DNA of 64,000 nucleotides, from NCBI GenBank assembly GCA_021234155.1, contig JAJEKV010000049.1, forward strand, positions 10,082,292 through 10,146,291, read 5' to 3'. The notes under the pieces were generated by a model. That model was not told the origin of the DNA and did no database searches. It saw nothing but the letters and a program-made list of their open reading frames with translations. This document shows, one piece after another, positions 11,785-23,988 of this stretch. Every line of letters starts with the position of its first letter. Positions within the stretch are counted from its first letter, which is position 1. The DNA is from Isoetes taiwanensis (lineage: Eukaryota > Streptophyta > Lycopodiopsida > Isoetales > Isoetaceae). The position numbers and the translations under genes are program-made.

Positions 11785-12675
11785 AATCGAAAATATAAAG
11801 GCAAAATCCAGAAGCATGAAGGGGAAAAAGCCCCTATGTCCCCTCACCAGTGAAAATTTTAGTGGCCCCGGCGGACCATTTGGCCACAAATTAGAAGTTG
11901 AGGCAAAATGCGATGGCCGGCTTGAGTAGGATGCCTTATCTACGGACTACCTGCAGATTCGCCATTTGGTGGCACTTTATTGCCTATTATGACATTAGAA
12001 TGGCCAATTAGATGTTTGCTAATTGGAGTGGTATCGACTTTGGGGCCAATTTAGTCCCAAGTGAGAACTAGATATGCTTATGGAATGGCCATTTAGGCCA
12101 CTTGGCCAAATCCTGTAATATCTTAAGTTTGCCAAATCTTAATTCATTAAGAGGCCCTCTCATAAATTCGTCACTTATGGGGGGCCAACATTATTAGAAA
12201 TTTTTATTCCTAAATATATCTACCAACTGAGAATAATCCCGCTCTTTTGGAAAATCGAATGTCAAGGCACTTTTCAATCCTCTTTACGAAGACACCGACA
12301 TCCGATTTTCGATTCTCTCTACCAGCAATCTGTGCATTATTAAAATACATGGCGTAGTGAATTCAAATTCATACAACATGTAACTTAAACACATTTATAT
12401 TTATATAGGGTAGCGACTTCTTTATGTTTGGGCAACTAGCTCGATATTTAATAAGATTCTAGCTAAAAATCACCATTTGAGCTACATACGATTAGATATT
12501 TGGTTCAAAAATCGCCAATTGGGTTGCAGCCACATTAGAAAAAAATAGGAAAAATGGCCAATTCAGGCTACACTTTTGGGAGCATATTTTACAAGGAATT
12601 GCCAATTCATTATACTTATACAAAATTATAGGTCCCTTAAAATTTTCCATGCCCCTCACCATAAGCGCTCCATCA

Positions 12676-12895
12676 GCTCCAGTGATAATAAATTGGTTGG
12701 CACCGCAATGGGACCTGCCAAAAGAGAAAACATGCAAGGCCATAGCTTCAAGCTTGAAGAACATACCACGGAGCATATAACGAAAGCTAGACGCGCATAT
12801 CAGAGAGGGTCAGCGCCATAAATGGACCCGATAGCATAGCCATGGCATGCATAATCAGAGCGCCCGCCAAAGAAGCATACAAAATTCCAAAACAA
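12676..12895 (+). repeat. Dispersed duplicate, copy B, interrupted
   Basis: The second copy of the 11692-11784 segment is split by about 114 bp at 12698-12811. The interrupting sequence has no obvious inverted ends. Copy B ends about 40 bp before the heat-shock-element cluster, whereas no such elements follow copy A, so the promoter-like block was not part of the duplication. Confidence 0.55.
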
Positions 12896-12935
12896 TTTCA
12901 TCACCTGATCACCGAATATATATGAGCATTCACAA

Positions 12936-13115
12936 CATTCAAGAATGTTCTAGAATTTTTAGGAGTGTTCTAGAATTTTTAGGACATTTTGGAAGCCACC
13001 ACATCCCCGCCAAGAACGTTCCGGAAGCCACCAGATCCGACGGTCAAGATCGCGAGGTACTGAACGGACGGCCGGGATCTGGCGGCTTATATATAATAGA
13101 ACTTTCCAGAAGCCA
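12936..13115 (+). promoter_or_regulatory. Cluster of heat-shock elements (HSF-binding sites)
   Basis: Heat-shock factor binds alternating nGAAn/nTTCn pentamers. At 12938-12955 there are four in perfect phase (TTCnnGAAnnTTCnnGAA). A second block with TTC-GAA follows at 12968-12975. Perfect three-unit sites occur at 13014-13026 and 13099-13111. Three of the blocks (about 12990, 13024, 13109) are followed by the same GCCACC word, so the region looks built by duplication of an HSE-GCCACC unit. It lies directly upstream of the LINE. It may be the LINE's own promoter, or a host heat-shock promoter beside which the LINE sits. Confidence 0.75.
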
Positions 13116-13142
13116 CCGCTAATAATCTATATATAATAATAA
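13084..13142 (+). promoter_or_regulatory. TATA-like sequences downstream of the heat-shock elements
   Basis: TTATATATAATA lies at about 13087-13098 and CTATATATAATAATAAA at about 13128-13144. The second, 13-30 bp past the last heat-shock element, is correctly placed for a core promoter reading rightward into the LINE. No transcription start can be seen directly. Confidence 0.45.
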
Positions 13143-13477
13143 AGCCATTTTAGGATAGTTTGTGCGCAATCTTGCGCTACTTGTTCTCATCCGTTGATTT
13201 TGGCAGTTTTTTTTTTATGTGACGGTTCTGGCTCTCTTCTTCCCGGAAATAGCCATAGACCATCTTTCCCACCCACAGCGTCTGTGTCTCTTTTTCCCTT
13301 CTATTCCGTCCACCTTCTCGATTGCCTTGCCTTCTCGCCCAGCCGTCTATTTATTCTGCAGAGTTTAGGTCTTCTCATCCAGTTTCAATTCAGTGGAAAA
13401 TGGCGTGGGGGACGCGGGATGGAGGAGGCGGGAGCGGGAGCGCAGGTGGGAGAACGACGTCTTCTCTACCCTAAACC

Positions 13478-16012
13478 ATGAAGCACTTCACCATTCTGAT
13501 CCAGGGAGAAAGATTTTCTTGTGGATGGTTAGAGGGAGAAAGTACTCAGCTATGGGAAAGCCTGATGTATAACCGATTCTTCCCTGAGGAATTGTTTACT
13601 TCAGTTTTCTCAACAGTTCCTCAATCTGAGGTAGCACTTCTAGAATCTTGGTTGGGAGAGTTTGTAGGTGACAGAAATGCTAGTGCTGCTGGTATCTTTC
13701 ATGTGCACTGTTCTTGGGTAGACAGTAAGATAGTAGTCAGAGTTTACAGTTAGTTCTGATTGGTAGGGTGGTAACTAGAAGAAAGACTGGAAAAAGATAA
13801 AAAATTAGGTTCTGAGTCAGGAAACAGGGGGTAAGAATGTTCCGGGAATATGCAACAAATGTCCGGGACAGATTTGGGACAGACCTTGGGAAATGTGCAA
13901 AATAGGCGCACTCAAAGGAAAAAGGAAAAAGAGGGGAAAGGTGGGGATACTTGGAAAGTTTAGATTCCGGAGACCGTACCACGAGCTTAAAAAAGGACTT
14001 GATCAAATCAAAAATCACTAGTTGTTTGGCCGCCTTTGAGAAGGGAGAGAAGGTGCAAAACTTTGTCGCTTTGAGACTTCCTTACTTCCATAGACATGGT
14101 GAATACCAAGGTCGTCCTGGTGGAACACTCCAAAGGCGAAGGAAGCGGTGAACGGATCTTGGAACATGCAAATCAAAAGGGTGAAGATGTGCTAAAGGAG
14201 TCACGATTTAAAAGGAGTCGACCTTTGTTGGTAAGCCACTTAGGAATGCAGAGTTGAAAATAAATTAAAATTTTCTTAAGACTCGTGGGTTGATAGGATG
14301 CATTCGCCATGAAGGGGTCAGATTGCAGTATATTAAAGGGGAAATTGAGAGGATGGAACAGGGGGTCGCTATCAATAGCATATATTGGATAGATTTCCCA
14401 TTTTTTATGATTGAATGTGGAAGCGGTCAAAGCGACCACTCTTCTCCTAAAAACAGGGAACCATATCCAAAGCCAACACTTTCGTTTTTTTTTCCAAAAT
14501 GGTCCCCATCCTTCGATCCACAAAACTTTTCGGAGCTCTTTCACCCGGCCTGGACTTCCCTACAGGGACTAAACCCCATGTACTGGAACGAACAGTCCCT
14601 GTTAACTCTCTTCCAAGAAACAGGGAATATTATTAGCTGGGAAATTGCTCAGGATAAGGCCCCAAAGGTTTGGGCAACGTGATTGATCTCCTTAAACCCG
14701 ATCCCGGATGTGATAAACTTTGTGGATTACTTTGGTAATCCCAAAACACTAAAACTTGCATGGCGGGGATTGCCCCAAACCATGCTCTACCTGCGGGACT
14801 AAGATTGCATGGAGGGAGGGTGTGCAAGGGGCTCAGGAAGCCAAGACCTTGCTCAACGAACCGGATCTTCGAGAAACAGAAGGAAGAAATTTGGATCACT
14901 CCAAATAAGGGAAGAATGGAGAGACAAAATAAAAATGGTAGCGAAAAAGAAGAAGGAGAAGGCAAAGAATCGAGAAGAGAAGGAGAAAGAAAAAGCAAAA
15001 ATAGAATCTGGAAAAATAATGAAAAGAAATTGAAGACGGAGTGGAAGAAAAAGTGCGATTCAGGGAGGACTCTTTCAAGGTTAAGGTCTTAAATAATCCC
15101 GAGCCTAAAGGCAAGGAAGCAGCCCTCGTGATTAGGGAGCCTTTGGCACCTGAATTAAGCTATTCATCTCCTGAGGAGTTGACAGAATACAAAGAGAAAG
15201 GAGAACCTAGCTCGCCAAGGGGTCCTCTTTTCTTATCTCAAACGGATTGTGTCAATGACTCCCCACTTCCTATTTTGGAGCTGTTTCCCAAAGGAATAGG
15301 TAATCTGGGCACAAGCATCACTATGGATATCACTAAAGATGGAGAGGTGGACATACCAGCTGCCCTCCCAAAGATGCCAGCTCAATTGGAGGTTCAGTCC
15401 CAACTAAATCAGCAGGGAAATGATTGTATCACCTCAAAAGGCCAGGAAACTGAATCTGTTCACAAAAGTAGACCTATAAGTCCAGCTGGCCAGTTGGAGT
15501 CAGGTGGCCAGGGAACTTGTGAACAGGTCAGGAGACCTATAAGCCCTTCTGGACAAGATTTTCAAAAAGCTGACCCAAAGAACCAAGGAACTGAAAGTAA
15601 TCAAAGGTCTGTAACTCCAAACAACCTGGTAACTGACTCTCCTCATAGTAGTAGACCTATAAGCCCAACCTGGTCAACTGTTACTCTAGTTGGCCAGGGA
15701 AACTTTCGTGAGCGAAAGCAGAAATCTACAAGTCCTCTTGCAGAGAGAGATGTAGAATCTGAAGTCTTCAAGACACCAGCTGCTCAGTTAAAGGAACTGA
15801 GGGATCCCTCATCTCGATTGGCTGGAAAATTCTGGGATGATGAGGAAGATGATGATAAGGACCCTAAAGAACTCAGTGATCAGTCCTGTGTCACCCCTCT
15901 CCCACATGCTACAAAAAGAAAGAAGAAGGTCTACACTCCTAGGGAGCAAGGGCTGTCACTAGGAGCTCCAAATCCCAATGAAGATTGTTTCTTGGAATAT
16001 GAGAGGTATTAA
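13478..16012 (+). pseudogene. LINE ORF1 region (nucleic-acid-binding protein), frameshifted
   Basis: A 91-codon frame opens at 13478 and stops at 13753. Coding continues in pieces to a long frame at 15041-16012 that is rich in proline, serine and charged residues. Around 14770-14830 a CxxC pair (PCSTCG) followed in another frame by two more cysteines looks like a broken CCHC-type zinc knuckle, as expected for plant LINE ORF1 proteins. The last long frame contains repeated RPISP-type phrases (at about 15470, 15530 and 15655), a small internal repeat. ORF1 normally coats LINE RNA. Frameshifts near 13.75, 14.15, 14.7 and 15.0 kb break this copy. Confidence 0.65.
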
Positions 16013-17082
16013 GGGTCCTTTGAAAGAAAGAGGGCTCTAATTGCCATTAGGGAGATCAAAGCGGATATAATCCTCCTTCAAGAAACAAAGCTTCCATCCT
16101 TTGAAGCATCAAATCTAGGTAATTGGATTTTTCCAAATGGGGATTCTATATGGGCCCCAGCAGATGGTACCAAGGGGGGTATATGCATTGCTTGGAAAGG
16201 GTTAAAAAAAATAGACTTCTTCTCACATCCCCAAGGTGGTGGTGGGTTATGTTTCGAAATCGAAAAAAGAGCGGTAGGCATCATCAATGTCTATGCCTCA
16301 AACCGCCTCAAGAAAGAGAAAAACAATGGTTGGAAATGTGTGATTGGTTACAGAGACAAAATGTCAATAATTGGATCTTGAGTGGGGATTTTAACAACAC
16401 CCCCTCATGGGATCAGAAGGCAGGTAAAAAATTGAACATGACAAGGGGAGAAAGGTTCCAATGGGATAAGCTGATCCACAGATTTGTGTATCATGCCCCA
16501 TCATCCTCAAATGCTTATTCTTGGAGTAATAAAAGGAAAGGATTGGGCAGAGTGTATTGTCTTCTTGATAGATACTACACAAACATATCCTCCTTAACAG
16601 GCTGGGACAACTTGACTATAAGTAATGACTGCAGTAATTCCATTTCGGATCACTATCCCCGGATATTATTAACCTTTGGAAAGATACCTCAAAATAATCC
16701 CTCTGACATCCCATTTAAGTTCAATAACAGTTTATTGAGCAACAAAGCCTTCTGTGATGATTTTACCGCATATTACAGCTCCTTGAAAGCTATAAATCGA
16801 AGTGGATCAATGAAAGAGTTTGTCATGAAATGTAAGCAGATAAAAAATTGGATAAAACAGTGGGGTAAACAATGGAATCAGAGGAAGAAACAGGAAAAAT
16901 CAGAGATCTACTTAGAAATGAAAGAAGTTAGACAAAAACTTTTTCTTGACAAAAATGATGTGGCTCTTCAACAAAGGGAAGAAATTTTGGAAAGGAAAGT
17001 TAAGTTAATAGAAGAACATGAGGCTAAGAGTTTGGCAATCAAGAGTAGAAGCTTGTATATTAACTTCATGGATGATTTGTAG
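15985..17082 (+). pseudogene. LINE ORF2 N-terminus: AP-like endonuclease domain, frameshifted
   Basis: Motifs of the endonuclease that nicks target DNA appear in order across frames: SWNMRG (about 15992), LLQETK with the catalytic Glu (about 16074), GGICIAW (about 16175), INVYA (about 16285), SGDFN (about 16380) and SDHYP with the catalytic His (about 16648). The domain has the usual length of about 230 residues. One-base shifts occur near 16030 and 16310. A linker rich in Lys and Glu runs on to a stop at 17082. The catalytic residues themselves are intact. Confidence 0.85.
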
Positions 17083-17120
17083 CTCCAAGTTTTTTCTTTA
17101 GGGCTGCTAAGAGCGGGATA

Positions 17121-18581
17121 TTGAACAATGGGATTGTTTCAAGAAATGATAATCAACAGGAAATATCTAAACAGGAGGACATACTACATTTATTCCATAG
17201 CAAATATAAAGATCTTTTTGCTGCAAAAGATATGGATAGTGAAAGCATGTCAGATTTTTTTAATTCTCTTGGTCCCAAAGATTTGCCAGTTGAAGAAGAT
17301 CAACTTCTGGCTATCCCAATGGAGAATGAAATTCTGGAAACTGTGAGAAGTATGGCACATGGGAAAAGCCCAGGGCCAGATGGCTTACCCCCTGAGTTTT
17401 ATGAACACTTTTGGAGCATAATGTCCAAAGATCTTACAACATTTATACAAGGTGCATGGCAGGCTGAAAAGCTTCACCCAGCTATTAATGCTGGACTCAT
17501 TGCCTTAGTTCCAAAAGTGGATAAGCCTGCTACCTTCTCGGACTGGAGACCAATATCATTGACTAATGTGTCATACAAAATTATAGCCAAGATCTTTGCC
17601 AATAGGCTTAAGAATATTCTGCAAACAAAGATAAGCCCAAATCCATCGGCTTCTTACCGGTAGAAGTATTCTCGATAACTTCATTGGTGCATATGAAGGG
17701 CTTCATGGAATAGAGCCACAAATCGAATTGTGTGCTACTAAAGTTGGATTTCAAAAGAGCCTATGATACCATTGATTGGAATTTCTTATATCTGAGCAAT
17801 GTCTCAAATGGGATTTTCGAGGAAAGAATCAAAAAGTTCTTTGGGTTGAATGTCACGGGGAGTTCAAGAAGTTGTTGGTCAATGGTTCCCCATCTCCATT
17901 CTTTGAATGTAAAAGAGGAGTTAGACAGGGCTGTCCCTTGCCCCTATCTTTTTTAATAGTAGCGAGAGATGGTGACTAGAACTATTTTTAAATTGCAGCA
18001 AAATGATAAAATTAGTTGCCTTGAGCTTCGGATACATGTGAGTCCTCGCGACCATGCAAGATGGATGACACATTTGTGTTTTTAAAAAGACAAGGTGATC
18101 ATATCGAAACTTTCCCACTGGGGCAATGGAGGGGTTTGGAAAGGCATCTGGTGTATTGCTGAACAAGGATAAATGTGCAATAATTTCTGACAGTATGGAT
18201 GACTACATTGAAGGGATTAAAGTTTGTGGATTTCATTGTGCTACCAAACTTTTAGGACTGCCTTTGGCCCTAAATATGAGTTTACATGGTCTTTGGGAGC
18301 CAATAGTCACAAAAATAAAAAAGAAATTACAAATGTACCCCAAAACTCTCTCTATGGCTGGTAGAGTAGAGATCATTAATAGTGTCATTGCTAGCTCCCA
18401 TGTATACTTTTCCTCTGCTATAATTGCAGATAAGAAAACCTATAAGGAGTTGGAGATAATTATGAAGGAATTCATCTGGCAAGGCTCCCATATGGTTGGA
18501 TGGCAAAACCTGACACTACCCAAGAAGAAGGGAGGCCTTGGATGCAAGGATCTCTTTTTACAAGCACAGTCTGGTGACTAA
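17121..18581 (+). pseudogene. LINE ORF2 reverse transcriptase domain, frameshifted
   Basis: An open stretch at 17121-17663 carries GKSPGPDGLPPEFY and RPISLTNVSYK, the hallmark N-terminal RT blocks of L1-type elements. After a shift near 17660, motif A appears as LKLDFKRAYD (about 17735) and motif B as RGVRQGCPL (about 17920). Motif C is seen as MDDTFVF at 18061-18081, where FADD is usual. The frame at 18126-18581 holds the thumb region, with LLGLPL, LSMAGRVE and PKKKGGLGCKDL. At least three frameshifts and stops make the copy non-functional. Confidence 0.88.
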
Positions 18582-20080
18582 GCGGTATGGAGGTCTTTAA
18601 TGTCATCCTCAAAGTCCCCTGCACTTCATCTTATTAAATATTGGATTGGAAAAACCTCATTAGTAGGGAGCCCTTCTACTCCTCACCAATTGCCTGACTC
18701 TGCATTTTATCAACTCAACCCAAGCAGTGGCACTTCCAATATCATGAGGAGAATCATTCAAGCATGGAATAAAGCATCTTGTCCGCTTCAGAGCCCTTCC
18801 TATGGAGAGTGTTTCACAAGAGTTTAATTTCTTTTGGCACCAAAACCTTACAGCTGAGGAGGAGGGATGTCTAGCATTGAAACATCCAAGAAAGTATAAA
18901 GAATGGACAAGTAAAGGATTATACACAGTGAGCAGCATGATCAGAGAGGATAATTGGAAAACATGTGAAATCTACACGCAATTGTACAAGATTCCAACTG
19001 TATCAGGAATATTTACAACACACTCACCCGGAGACATCAAAGAGGACAGGATGTTGAATGAGACCAACCAATTGGGTTCTTGAAGGAAAGGGATACAAAG
19101 TGTCCGAATATATTCAATATTGTTGAGTTCACGGGGGCACTAAAGTAGCCGAACAATGGGATTGTCCGGATAGTGAAGCTATTCGAGTCATCGAAAGGGA
19201 TGGAAATTACAATGTGCTAAAAAATTACCCTTTTTAGATGGCTACTTCGAACGTAAGCCTTAAATGCAATGCCTATAGAGCCAAATATAATGACCGGATC
19301 TCGGATAGGTGCCCTTTTAGGTTTGTGGCCGGATTGAATCATCAAGTCATATCTTCATCCGTCCCCTGGCTTTCTCCTTTCGGAATTGGATTAGACCCTA
19401 TATAGGAGTCACTCCAATTAATGAGTCCGACCTTTTTGCTTCATTGCAAACAGCTCCCCATTCTTGGATACACTTAGATCTCTTTGTCTTTGGGTGATCC
19501 GAAACACGTAAATAATGTTGCTATCAACCACTCCAACCCCAGATTTGAATTTTCTCAAATCAACATTACAATTAGAATCGGAGATCTTGCCATGGCTCAT
19601 GATTAAGTAAAGGTTCCAATTATGACAGAATTGGGACACATTGCTCCTTCCGGGGGTTCTATTCTTACTTTACTTCTTACTTTAACAATTTGTATGATGA
19701 TGGAAACATTATCCGGGTCAGGAAACATCATGAAGGAGGGCATGCAAGGGAGGTCGAGGAAGATACAAGGCCCATGTCTCATCAGGGAGGTTCGGAAGCT
19801 CTTCTCAGGTCAAAAACAGAGACAATTATGATCCGGACACTCAAGAAGATTTCAGGAGATTTGATATATGGAAGTTTAAACAAGAGCTGAAACCTTTCTT
19901 TGAAGAAAAACTTGGCATAGTCGAGGGAGCGCGCGAGTCGTGGATCCTTTATATTCTGGATAGGGCAGCATATGGAGCAATTGAGTTGGATGATCTGCTC
20001 TTCAAGCATACAGATCATGCTTTTGCTATAATTACTCTGGACGGAGTAAGGGAAGACTAAGGACACATCTGCTAAGATCA
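18582..20080 (+). pseudogene. LINE ORF2 C-terminal tail, decayed
   Basis: After the RT the reading frame breaks up. A readable stretch near 19820-20060 encodes an acidic/aromatic segment ending in a TAA at about 20058. I cannot see a clear CCHC or RNase H signature. Because the A run follows only 250 bp later, this should be the end of the same ORF2, but it could include unrelated inserted DNA around 19.1-19.6 kb. Confidence 0.4.
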
Positions 20081-20329
20081 CATCTGCTATCGACGAACTT
20101 CTTAATTTCTAATTTTCATGATCAATATCTAGATTATGGTCCTTTTACGGTTTTAAAAACTTTTAAACAGTGTTTGTTTCTGTTAAATTTTCCTCCTTTG
20201 GAGTGACCGGCCATTTTTGATATTATGGCTACTATAACAGAGCTTTGCTCTGTCCTTTTGTATTACCATGTATTACATGTAATATAATACTTCTGCCGTT
20301 TCTACAAAAAAAAAAAAAAAAAAAAAAAA
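20080..20329 (+). other. LINE 3' UTR and poly(A) tail
   Basis: A T-rich 3' UTR ends with ATTACATGTAATATAATA about 20 bases before a run of 24 A residues at 20306-20329. Position and orientation fit integration primed from a polyadenylated transcript. A 24-base pure A run suggests the insertion is not very old, which contrasts with the many coding lesions upstream. Confidence 0.8.
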
Positions 20330-21955
20330 TTTCGGTCTTGCTCAAATCGCCAGTTAGGTCTTCTTCTTGGAATCGGCTCTGCAACTCCATTCGGCCTTGC
20401 TTCAGTGCTTGTAACGTCTTCTTTGCTCTTATTTTCCTTGTGGCTTGGTGTGGTCGATTTTATTGTGGCTCAGATTTGGGGCTGCCATGCAACCCAAAGA
20501 CTCCAAGATCTGCTGTGTTCTTGTCTTGTCAGCCCAAGTCGGCCAAGCAAGGGCTGTAGGAGGATTTTCGGCCATACCTAGGCACCGTCACTTACCTCTG
20601 CTGTAATTTTGATTTCACGGCGAGGTTCATTGGGCCGATGCTCGCAAGTGAATTGTCCCTGTTGGGAACCTTTTCGAGAGATGGTTCTTACAATTTTCAA
20701 AGCCATATCTGTAGTGTCGATTTTTATTTTGAATACGTTGACGGTTGGGATTGTAAAAGAGGCAGTTTTGTAGGGTGTTTCTTTCATGCGGCTGCATCCA
20801 GCTTGATTCTGAGATTAGCCAATAGGTTGATTTCTCAATCTGTGGTGGATTTCAAAACTCTGATAGGTCGATTTCTAAATCTCTGGTGACTTTCGAAACT
20901 CTAGCTATTACGCAATTTTTTTCTTATTCAATTTATTCTTAAATATGTACATTTCTTTGGGCAGAGGATATGTTTGTGAATATCGTCTCACATTTGGGCG
21001 GTTGGGCCTAGCTTTCATTGTAATGCAAATTTGTAAGTTACGCCTCCTCCTCGCCTTTGATCGTTTGGGCATTTTGTTTTAAGTTTCTACTTAGATCGAT
21101 GATCGATGTGTGAGCACCGGTGATGGAGATATTTGATCTAAGGGGAAGAAGGAAGCATAGGATGCTTACGAGTTTTTTGGGGAACCCTATCAATCAGTAT
21201 CTTTGCTACCGATGATGAAGCTAAAGTTTGGCTCCCGCGACAACTTAATTGAAAACCTCTCTCCGCTTAGACCATTTTAAAAGATTTTATGATGGTTCAA
21301 CTTACCTTCTAATATGGACTTTTAATCGGGCACATTTCTTGAGGCACAAGATAGTAGACGTGTATTGCATCCAACAATATTGGGTGGTACTTTTCCAACA
21401 AAATCTGGGGTCCCGGTGATTGTGCAGATCATGCGGCATGCTTACATGGGCGAAGCTATGGGCGTAAGAAAAAAGAAAAACCTGAATAGTTTTTATGTCG
21501 TCATCGGGCATCTCGTTGATCTACACAATTAAACTACTACTTTGAAAACTTGGGAGAATGATGAGATCTTGCATAATCGAAGACCTAAGTCGTTTCCCAT
21601 GCTAATTTATTTGCGACTTCTATTTCGGATGAAAAGATGGAAGAGTTGTCGAGGGAAGCAAAAGGGATTAATGGATCTTCTCAGGTGGCAATGATTGTAT
21701 CATTGTTGCATCTTTGAATCTTTGTATGTGGGTTCTTTTGTCATTCAAAATCGCTTAATAATAGATTATTTTTGACATGCGATTCCTCATGAATCGATTC
21801 GATATCAAAGCATCTTGAACTTCACTATGTAGCGAGTTCGGACTTCAAATTATATGCGAGGCATGCTCGAGAGACAAGATGCGTAGCTTGGGACAAAGAT
21901 TGATTTTGGATATGTGGAAGGTGGACATTGAAATGCTTTTACTGTAGATCATTTG
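20330..21955. other. No confidently identified gene
   Basis: Short frames only. A direct duplication of about 35 bp (AGGTTGATTTCTCAATCTGT and its variant) lies at about 20820-20905. The stretch leads into the PPR-like remnant and could be its decayed upstream part. Confidence 0.35.
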
Positions 21956-21959
21956 GAAG

Positions 21960-22440
21960 GCATGTTTCCAAATATTGTCACATTTATTTATGCCTTATGG
22001 CATTAACCCAAATGCAATCACAATAGTTCTCTATTTGAAAGCCTATGGCAGCATAAGAGCAATGGAAATCGCGATGGTCAATATGTTAAGATATACTAAG
22101 AATGGATTTGGGATAAAGGCACTTCAATGTTTTGAACAAATGTATTTGGTGGGCATACCCGGATGCTATCACATTTGCGTAAGAAGGAAAGGAAACAGGT
22201 CACTAAAGCGTGCTCAACGTGGTTTTGCTTTCAGAGTCATTAAATTGCTTCAAAGAGATGCAAGCGAAGGGCATATGTTGGACTCTCTCACATTTATTTG
22301 TGCCATGAAAGCATGTGTAAGCATGGGAGCCATAGGCGATGCCCGAGACATCTATACCCCCGTCGTTAGAGATGGATCTGTTGAAGATCTTGTTGTTGGT
22401 AATGTAAGATTTAAAACCCGTCTAATTCAGCCCCACAAAT
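21960..22440 (+). pseudogene. Pentatricopeptide repeat (PPR) protein fragment
   Basis: Several degenerate PPR motifs are readable: a TFIYAL-type helix start (about 21975), ALQCFEQM (about 22118), PDAITFA in a shifted frame (about 22160), and LTFICAMKACVSMGAIGDAR followed by VVGN (about 22283-22400). The last is the classic turn between two PPRs (ACxxxGAxxxAR). PPR proteins bind organellar RNA in plants. Only two to three repeats survive, with frameshifts and no start or C-terminal domain. Confidence 0.7.
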
Positions 22441-23985
22441 CCGCACCGTCGAAAATCTACAACAATCGTGTCTATGAACAATGAGTTTTCCTTAAACTTC
22501 GTTCGATACACCCGCCATCGGATGATCGTTGCCTGGGTTTGTTGCCAAGTCAGCCACAAATTTTGGTGCTTTTTCCAGTGGCTTCACAGGGTAAATTATT
22601 TTCCTTTTGTTCTCATATCTTTTATCAAATTCTAAAGCAGAATTTTGGGTTGTCTATTTGGATGCGCTTTGTATTTGTTGTCAATCCTCTTAATGATTTT
22701 CTGGTGCTCATGCGTAATGCTTTTGCACGGCATGTAGGCAGGGTCTCTGATACATGTAAGGCTACATTTCTTTCTACATGTTTCATCATATAAAACTTCT
22801 TTACCATCATGCATAATATTTAAAGATCTTGTGATCATCTATATGCTCTTAGAAGCTCAGAACCCAGCACTATTGAAGAAGGCATGGTAGATTCTTGGGT
22901 GCTTGCTGGTTGTCAGTTTCTTTGCTAAGGCATACCACATCCTGGGGATTCAAAGAACATTTCTTGGTTACTGCATTATTTGAAGTCAGTACTCAATTGT
23001 TTAGCTCCATGATATAAATAAATTGCAGCATATAATGACCTTGATATGATGCTTCATGGATTGCAGTAGTTATAAGTTATATTCTCAGGTTATGTCCTTT
23101 GATTCAATTTCTCTATATATTTGTGTAATGACATCTCATTTGCAGCATTCCAAGCATTTAACATCTCTTATATTTTTGTGGTAGATGTTAAAATGATTGG
23201 TCTCTGACACCAAACAAAGATTACAATAGTCGAATGGCCATTTTGTATCAAATTTGTTAAATGCAACTCGAGCTCTGCCGGTCAAAGTCAAGATAATGTA
23301 CGACTATTTTGCACAATATTTGGTTAGATGGATTGGCAGTGTACAAGATTATTCTACAAGATTATTCTACGCAGATTATGCGTAGATTAAGTGCAAAATC
23401 TGGTGCATTATTTTAGAAATAAAGTTAAATTTCTAAAAAACTAAATTCAATGTAGTAGTTGAAATGATGCATGCATGATGAGGTAGCAATGTTAGAGAGG
23501 GATTCCTTCATATTCTTATCAATATCGTACACATGAAAATATTATTATTAAACAAAAGCATATAATCTAAACATCGCAGCTAGAGATGTGACCATACTAA
23601 ATATTTATGGTCAACAATTATGTAATTTTGCTATTTGTAAATACTTGAAATTATGCACTTTGTTATTAGTATGGAAGTTTGAACAAATTGTTGACTTGAA
23701 TCATCTAAATGTAGGTAATTGCTTTTCATACTCGAAGGTGGAAAAAGGTTAAAATCAAACCAAGCAATCTCTAAATCAAATAACCTAAGTGGCCTACCCA
23801 TGTCTGCTTTGCGCATTTGAACCAAGTAGATGGTCTTGCAACATGCTCCATATTTAACACAAACCCTCAACTTAAATCCACCATCTTTTTTTAGTATTTG
23901 AATATGCCTGACGAAAGCCCAGCAACGCTGGGCACTTTTTCTAGTTACATATATATTCAGATATATAATATAATATATAAAGTCA
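22440..23985. other. No recognisable gene
   Basis: AT-rich DNA. A minus-strand frame of 141 codons at 23631-24056 overlaps the cruciform/TA repeat and shows no domain. A short tandem duplication, AAGATTATTCTAC, lies at 23345-23371. Confidence 0.35.
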
Positions 23986-23988
23986 AAG

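Larger units (their letters stand above)
13150..20329 (+). mobile_element. L1-like LINE (non-LTR retrotransposon), near full length, degenerate
   Basis: The order is a C/T-rich leader, an ORF1 region (13478-16012), an AP-type endonuclease (about 15985-16690), a reverse transcriptase (about 17120-18580), a C-terminal tail, a 3' UTR and a terminal A run at 20306-20329. This is the plan of plant L1-type LINEs, and about 7.2 kb is a typical full length. Several frameshifts and stops show that this copy is dead. The exact 5' end is uncertain. I looked for a target-site duplication around 13.14-13.25 kb matching the DNA after the A run and did not find one. Confidence 0.85.

Noticed and set aside
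13140..20350. Target-site duplication for the LINE
   Set aside because: I compared the bases after the A run (TTTCGGTCTTGC) with DNA around the presumed 5' end and found no convincing match. The 5' border stays uncertain.
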